A stretch of DNA of 64,000 nt from Dipteronia dyeriana. Its lineage: Eukaryota; Streptophyta; Magnoliopsida; Sapindales; Sapindaceae. The stretch is from the NCBI GenBank assembly GCA_032871835.1, contig CM065298.1, positions 12,405,096 to 12,469,095 on the forward strand, written 5' to 3'. The number at the start of each line of letters is the position of its first letter. The stretch's first letter is position 1. Made by a program: the position numbers and the translations under genes. Positions 59,070 to 64,000 of the stretch are shown one piece after another. The notes beneath the pieces were generated by a model. It ran no database searches, was not told the origin of the DNA, and saw only the letters and a program-made list of their open reading frames with translations.

Positions 59070-59230
59070 ATGTGATGATTCTACTTGATAACATGTTAAA
59101 TTTGTGCTTGTTGGACCTAGTTTATGACATTATGTTTATCTACATTGTGTAGATCCTAATTTTTTTTATCTACATTGTGTAAATAATAATTGTATATTAT
59201 ATCATAAGTATTCATATTTTATATTTTCAG

Positions 59231-59675
59231 GAAAATATTATTTGGTGGATGCTGGATACCCGCAAATGAAAGGTTTTTTAGGACCTTATAAAGGTGAAAG
59301 GTACCACCTTCCACATTTTTGTAGGGGTGAACAACCAACAGGTCATAAAGAAATATTTAATCATGCACATTCTTCACTTAGGAGTATCATTGAGCGCACT
59401 TTTGGGATATGGAAAAAAAATGGAGTATTCTACGTGATATGCCTAGTTATTCTTATGAAAAACAAGTGAAAATTGTTATTGCTACAATGACTCTTCATAA
59501 CTACATTAGAAGAAATGCACAACGAGATAGAGATTTTGATGAAAGTGAAAATTACTTAATTGAAGAGGTTAATGAAGAAATGGAGGTCAATGCACATGAA
59601 GAAAATTGTTCGGGAAGACGAGAAATGGAAATGTTAAGAAATGTAATTGCACAAAGTTTAATGAGTGCACGCACT
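59231..59675 (+). pseudogene. Harbinger transposase, last exon only
   Basis: After a TTTTCAG acceptor the exon reads [25 protein letters not shown], then [15 protein letters not shown], which contains the conserved final Glu of DDE_Tnp_4 transposases, then [17 protein letters not shown] and TLHNYIRR. The Asp in VDAGYP is the second catalytic Asp. A one-base deficit in the A-run at 59413-59420 breaks the frame. The upstream exons with the first Asp are not found between 59070 and 59230. Confidence 0.85.
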
Positions 59676-60438
59676 TAGCTATTATTAACAATTATTCGTA
59701 TGAAAAAACTCATGTAATTTGTTCCATAACGTTATGTTTGATAATTTTCGTTTATATAATATATCCTTTTGGGTTTACATAATTTATATAAAATTTTCAA
59801 TGATATTTGTTTGGTATATTGTGAAAAATTATACCATAACTTTACCATAATTGTACCATAATTATACCATATAAAATTATATCATAATTGTAAAAAAATT
59901 GTTTGAGTTTATATTGCTGTACAAAAAAATTGTTACTATTACTGTACAACAAAATGGGGCTAATTAATTCAATAAAATATAATAAAAAGGAAATAAAAAA
60001 ATAAAATATAATAAATAAAGAAATAAATAAATAAAGAAATTAGTTAATTAATTCAATAAAGTAGAATAAAAAACTGGGGCTAATTAATTTAATAAAGTAT
60101 CATAATTATATAACACTTAACCATAAACATAAATAAATAAGAAAAATACAAAGTATAGATGTCTATGTCCTTTTTAGTAATTTTACATACTCACAACACT
60201 TTTTACATCAGTTTACCAAACACATAAAATTGTTTTTAGTTCTCATAGCACTTTTAAAAATCAGTTTACCAAACACTCAACTGATTCTTCCCACAACAAT
60301 TCCAAAAGCAATTTTTCCTACAGCAATTCTAAAACACTTCTTCCCACAGCACAGCAATGCAATGCCAAACTGGGTCTATATGTGCTACTTATATATATAT
60401 ATATATATATAATAAATAATAATAATCATATATATAGA

Positions 60439-60442
60439 TATA

Positions 60443-60478
<36 letters not shown>

Positions 60479-60637
60479 TATAATATATATTTATATATAT
60501 TTTTTAATAATATAATGTATATAATATTATTATTATTATATATAACAGTATATTAATTTTGGTAAGGATGGTATTTTTGAAATAGAGTTAGAGTATATGA
60601 GGCTATATATGGAATACTAATTTTAGTTTGACATAAT

Positions 60638-60701
<64 letters not shown>

Positions 60702-60845
60702 TTATATATATTTTAATAAAATAATGTATAATAATATTATTATACATATAACAATATATTAATTTTGGAAATGAGGGTATTTTTGAAATAGAGTTGAGGT
60801 ATAGGAGGGTATTTATGGAATACCAATTTTAATTTGGAATAGTAA
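60439..60845. repeat. Two-copy tandem repeat with compound (CA)n(TA)n microsatellites
   Basis: The unit (~205 bp) starts with (CA)n(TA)n, continues AATAATGTATA-like, ATATATTAATTTTGG and GGTATTTTTGAAATAGAGTT, and is present at 60439-60639 and 60640-60845. The microsatellite parts differ in length between copies. Confidence 0.8.
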
Positions 60846-61010
60846 TGGACATTCCATTGGTTTTGGATAGAAAGCCAAAATGGTGGAATCAACATTCCAA
60901 TAAAATCAACATTCCAATAGAATCTACATTCCATTTCATTTTAGCAAACTAAACATTAGGAATGATTTGTCCATTCCATTTCAATCTATTCCACCCAACC
61001 AAACATGACA
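60846..61010. mobile_element. MITE-like right end
   Basis: Repeated AACATTCCAAT words and a final TCCACCCAACCAAACATGAC, the inverse of the common plant MITE start. The left arm may lie in the preceding tandem repeats or be lost. Confidence 0.4.
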
Positions 61011-61231
61011 TATGTGTCTTACATTCGTAGTTATGTTATGCGGTGTAAGATTACATAATTTAAGTGGAAGATGTATTCAAGAATTTTTTTTATTAATTAT
61101 TATTGTTAGTATTATATTCTTACACTAAATTAGACACCTAGTTAGTAGTTTCATTTCAAGATCAAATTAGCTTAAATAAAAATTATTCTGATTTTTAATT
61201 TTTTAATTTTTTAATTTTTTAATTTATAGCA

Positions 61232-61353
61232 TTTCTATTGTCAGTTCGAACTGATATAAAACTTGAATGTGGATCATTGGATTTAAAAAATACTTTAACA
61301 AGTTCATACAGTCAAGTCAAAGTATTTAATTCAGTTCGAACTGACAATAGAAA
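61232..61353. repeat. Perfect 23-bp inverted repeat with a 76-bp loop
   Basis: TTTCTATTGTCAGTTCGAAC at 61232 and its exact inverse ending at 61353. Each arm also contains the palindrome CAGTTCGAACTG. Five ATTTTTTA units precede it. Confidence 0.8.
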
Positions 61354-61531
61354 AACTAAATATATAGAGAGATTGTTCGGTTACGAAATTTATTGAAGTT
61401 GATGAGATGAAAATTCCAAATATAGATAGATAAATATGAACTCATCTAAACTCACCCAAAATACCAAAGAAAAAAAAGGAAATATAATTGCTTTTTCTAG
61501 GGTGTGAACGGAGAGGATATCACTAAAGGAC

Positions 61532-61693
61532 TCAAATCAGTTTTTTTTTAAATGGCGTCTCAATTTGTGTTTAACTAACCAAATTGAGACAAGTGTCTAC
61601 ATTTATTTATTTATTTTCAATTTCCTTCATAAATATATACATAAGTTCCAATTTGATTGGTTATGTAAATTGAGACACTAACAACTGATTTGA
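61532..61693. mobile_element. 162-bp fold-back MITE
   Basis: The ends TCAAATCAGTT and AACTGATTTGA are inverse copies, and the inner words GTCTCAATTTGTG and ACTAACC pair with GGTTATGTAAATTGAGAC. Small and noncoding. Confidence 0.65.
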
Positions 61694-61772
61694 ATTCATT
61701 ACTAAAACCTATAATCCCAATAGTGTGGGTTTAATTTTGTGAATACAAACATGTAATCATTAAGTAAATTAT

Positions 61773-62285
61773 TAAGGGCATGTTTGGTACGGTATATTGA
61801 ATTGTATAGGATTGTACCGGATAGTATTGTTTTGTATTGTATTATTCTTATATAATCTTATATTTGGTGATATTTTATATTACATTGCATTAATTTATAT
61901 AATGTTTAGATATGATTTTAGTTTCCAAATACTTTGTTAACTAATAAAATTAATATATTTTTTAAATAAAATAATAATATAATAAAGTATATATTTAATA
62001 TTTATATTTTTAAAAATAATAATTAAAATATATTTAATATTTTTATTATATAAATTATCAGTCATGTAACAAATATCAATAATATTTGACAATTGCTTTT
62101 AATATTTTATTTAAATTATATAATTTTTAGATTTATACTATTAGAATAATATTTTATTTTATTTTTATTTATTTAATTTACATAATATTTATTTAATTTA
62201 CTTTTAATTTGAAATTTATTAATACAATAAAATAATATTATTTTTAGTATATTTAAAATTATTTTGTTTTGGCTAAAATTGGGTT
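61773..62285. other. AT-rich DNA starting with a MITE-like end
   Basis: GGGCATGTTTGGTACGGTATATTG resembles the start of a MITE, similar to 38062. The rest is AT-rich with no other feature. Confidence 0.35.
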
Positions 62286-62289
62286 GACC

Positions 62290-64000
62290 TAGAGAAAAAA
62301 AACATCACAAGCGATCATATGCTGAAAAACCCCTTAACGGTATCCATCCATATTATAAAAAGAATAAAAAGAAAACTAACAAAAACCAGAAAAACACAAA
62401 AATCAAGGGAAACAATCCCAACTAAAACATTGGCACGCACGCAGACCATAAAAACAGAAATATAAAACATCAAGAAAAACGAAAAGACTTCCGATCAATG
62501 CAATCATTGTCAACCAACAAAGAGCAGAAAGAAGGGGTGTTTACCCACCATGAATCGACCTCTAACCCCAAAGCATGCTTAGAAAGAGAGTCCACAACAT
62601 GATTCCCCTTCCTAAAGATATGAGAAATCTGAAACTCCATTTTTTTGATATCTGATAGATACAGCGTTGTCAAGCTTGCCAAATCCACCAAGGAACCTGC
62701 TCGGAGCGAGAGGAGAGCAGCTGAACCAGATAATAAAAAATCACTCTCTAGCCAGATTCGATGCCACCCATTTTGCCAAGCAAAGTTAATGGCCATCGAA
62801 GCTGCAAGAAGTTCTGCCTCAAACTCAAACACATGATCAAGAGGAACTCTGTACATCGAGCTTACTAAACTAATAGGTCTAAAATCCTTCAAAGACACCG
62901 GGTTGCCAACTTTAGGAATGAGGGCAATAAAAGTCCTGTTTAGATCCCGAACCATTTTCCCATCCTTATGAAACTCATCCATGAATTTCATGAAGTCTTC
63001 CTTAATCACTCTCCAATGAGCCTTGAAAAAATTAATATTCAAACCATCCGAGACCCACGCTTTATTGCCATCACAAATAGTCAAAACAGACCAAACCTCC
63101 TTCGAAGAAAACGAACCTTCTATAGACTTTTTCTCCTCTTCTGATAGCTGCTTTAGATTAATTCCTGCCAACCTTGGCCTTGCCCAATACTCCTTTTGGA
63201 AATTATTCTTAAAGAAATAAAAAATACCCCTCTTCAAGCTAGTAGGATCCGATATAGTAACACCATTAAAGGACAATCCCTCAATTAAATTATGTCTCAT
63301 TCTACAATTGGCCACAACATGGAAGAATTTCGTGTTCTTGTCAACATCTCTTAGCCAATTAATTCTCGACTTTTGCCTCCTCCTTTGCTCCTCCCTCCTA
63401 AGGCTTTTCCATAAATCATCCATAAGCTTTGAACGATCTTACTTAAGACTAACAGACCAACCACTAACTGCAGCCTCTTTATCTAAACTTCCCAACTTCT
63501 CTTCCAACTCAGACGGTTGAACCTCTTTCAAATTGCTAGACCTGGCCCAATTTTTCAGCTTCGTCTTCACTGCCCTTGCCTTAGCAAATAAACTGAAACC
63601 TTTCGAACCTTTAACCACACAATTCGACCACCCGTCAATAGCATCCTTCATCAACTAAATGAGCACTGTTAATGCAGCGTACAAAACTCCTTATCGAACC
63701 TAAATTGCAACTCAACCCTACTCTCTCCGACGGATCGAGGACTGTATTAAAATCCCCTCCTACAGACCACGGAGCCGTGAGAGCCTGCTGCCATTGCAAA
63801 ATAAAATCCCATAAATCTCTTCTGTCACTTTCCACAGATGCCGCATACAGGTTGCAGAACACAATATCTTTTTTAATCTTGTTCGAACCAGCTAAAATAA
63901 TGCAACTTTTATTTGAAATACAAGCATCAACTGTGAAGAACTCCTCCTCCCATAAAGTTAACAACCACTCGAAGCTCCGTCTAAGTCAACAGCAACACCA
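62290..64000 (-). pseudogene. L1-type LINE, internally deleted, cut by the window end
   Basis: The endonuclease part (63964-63640) has SVGGDFNTVLDPSER, with the Asp-Asn of the APE-type active site. It then joins, with a frame change near 63640, to a pre-RT region (GSKGFSLFAKARAVKTKLKNW) and a stop at 63439. The frame 63423-62470 has RRRQKSRINWLRDVDKNTKFFH, IPKVGNPVSLKDFRPISLV (start of RT), then jumps in frame to FEFEAELLAASMAINFAW and the RNase H end (NHVVDSLSKHAL). The RT fingers, palm and catalytic FxDD are missing. 62290-62470 is the 3' UTR. The 5' end lies outside the window. Confidence 0.85.

Larger units (their letters stand above)
55405..60376 (+). mobile_element. 4.97-kb PIF/Harbinger element, defective
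   Basis: The TIRs are GGTCCAGTTTGGCATTGC and its near inverse GCAATGCCAAACTGGGTC, with TAT on both sides as a 3-bp target duplication. It carries the two genes of this superfamily, a Myb/SANT-like protein (58057-59069) and a DDE transposase end (59231-59675). The subterminal parts match the MITE in the TNL-A intron. Most of the transposase is missing, so it is probably immobile by itself. Confidence 0.88.

Noticed and set aside
1..64000. tRNA or rRNA genes
   Set aside because: No complete A-box/B-box cloverleaf or conserved rRNA block was seen; the best candidate, at 30708-30788, fits a SINE fragment better.

Overview
This window looks like nuclear DNA from a eudicot plant. The reasons are the very AT-rich intergenic sequence, spliced genes with GT-AG introns, two TIR-NBS-LRR (TNL) disease-resistance genes (a class typical of eudicots), and a dense set of plant transposon families: Copia, L1-type LINE, hAT, Mutator-like (MULE), PIF/Harbinger and many short terminal-inverted-repeat elements. 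There is also an endogenous copy of a plant pararetrovirus. I see no bacterial genes, rRNA, tRNA or CRISPR. The species cannot be named from the sequence.

Layout. 1-7,000: a hAT-like terminus, an AT-rich tandem array, a decayed Copia pol fragment and a 1.6-kb TIR element. 7,000-15,800: TNL copy A on the minus strand, a pseudogene with two nonsense codons and two frame-breaking deletions. 15,900-30,000: an 8.06-kb MULE (17,424-25,480) carrying a Ulp1-protease gene and a mudrA-type transposase gene, followed by LINE and hAT fragments and a second copy of the MULE's flanking DNA without the MULE (an empty site). 30,000-38,050: TNL copy B on the minus strand, whose exons join into an open frame of about 1,152 codons; its last exon has been replaced by retroelement ends and a TIR element sits just upstream of its core promoter. 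38,400-47,300: a hAT-like non-autonomous element, a LINE RNase H fragment, another TIR element and a decayed TTF-type hAT transposase. 47,622-54,447: a near unit-length endogenous caulimovirid, minus strand, set between AT-dinucleotide tracts that partly repeat each other. 54,744-64,000: a 650-bp long-TIR element, a 4.97-kb PIF/Harbinger element with a Myb/SANT-like gene and a truncated transposase, small inverted-repeat elements and the 3' part of an internally deleted LINE.

How the parts relate. The two TNL genes come from a segmental duplication: exon structure, an intron-1 MITE, promoter and downstream DNA are shared, and later insertions mark each copy separately. The Harbinger MITE in an intron of copy A looks like an internal-deletion derivative of the family represented by the full element at 55-60 kb. 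Decay in several elements (MULE transposase, hAT transposase, TNL A, viral polyprotein) is dominated by changes that could be C-to-T or G-to-A, as expected for methylated, silenced DNA. The only plausible intact host gene is TNL B. The least explained structure is the pair of same-strand GATCGAG/poly-T arrays near both ends of the MULE. All similarity statements rest on reading by eye; no alignments or searches were run.
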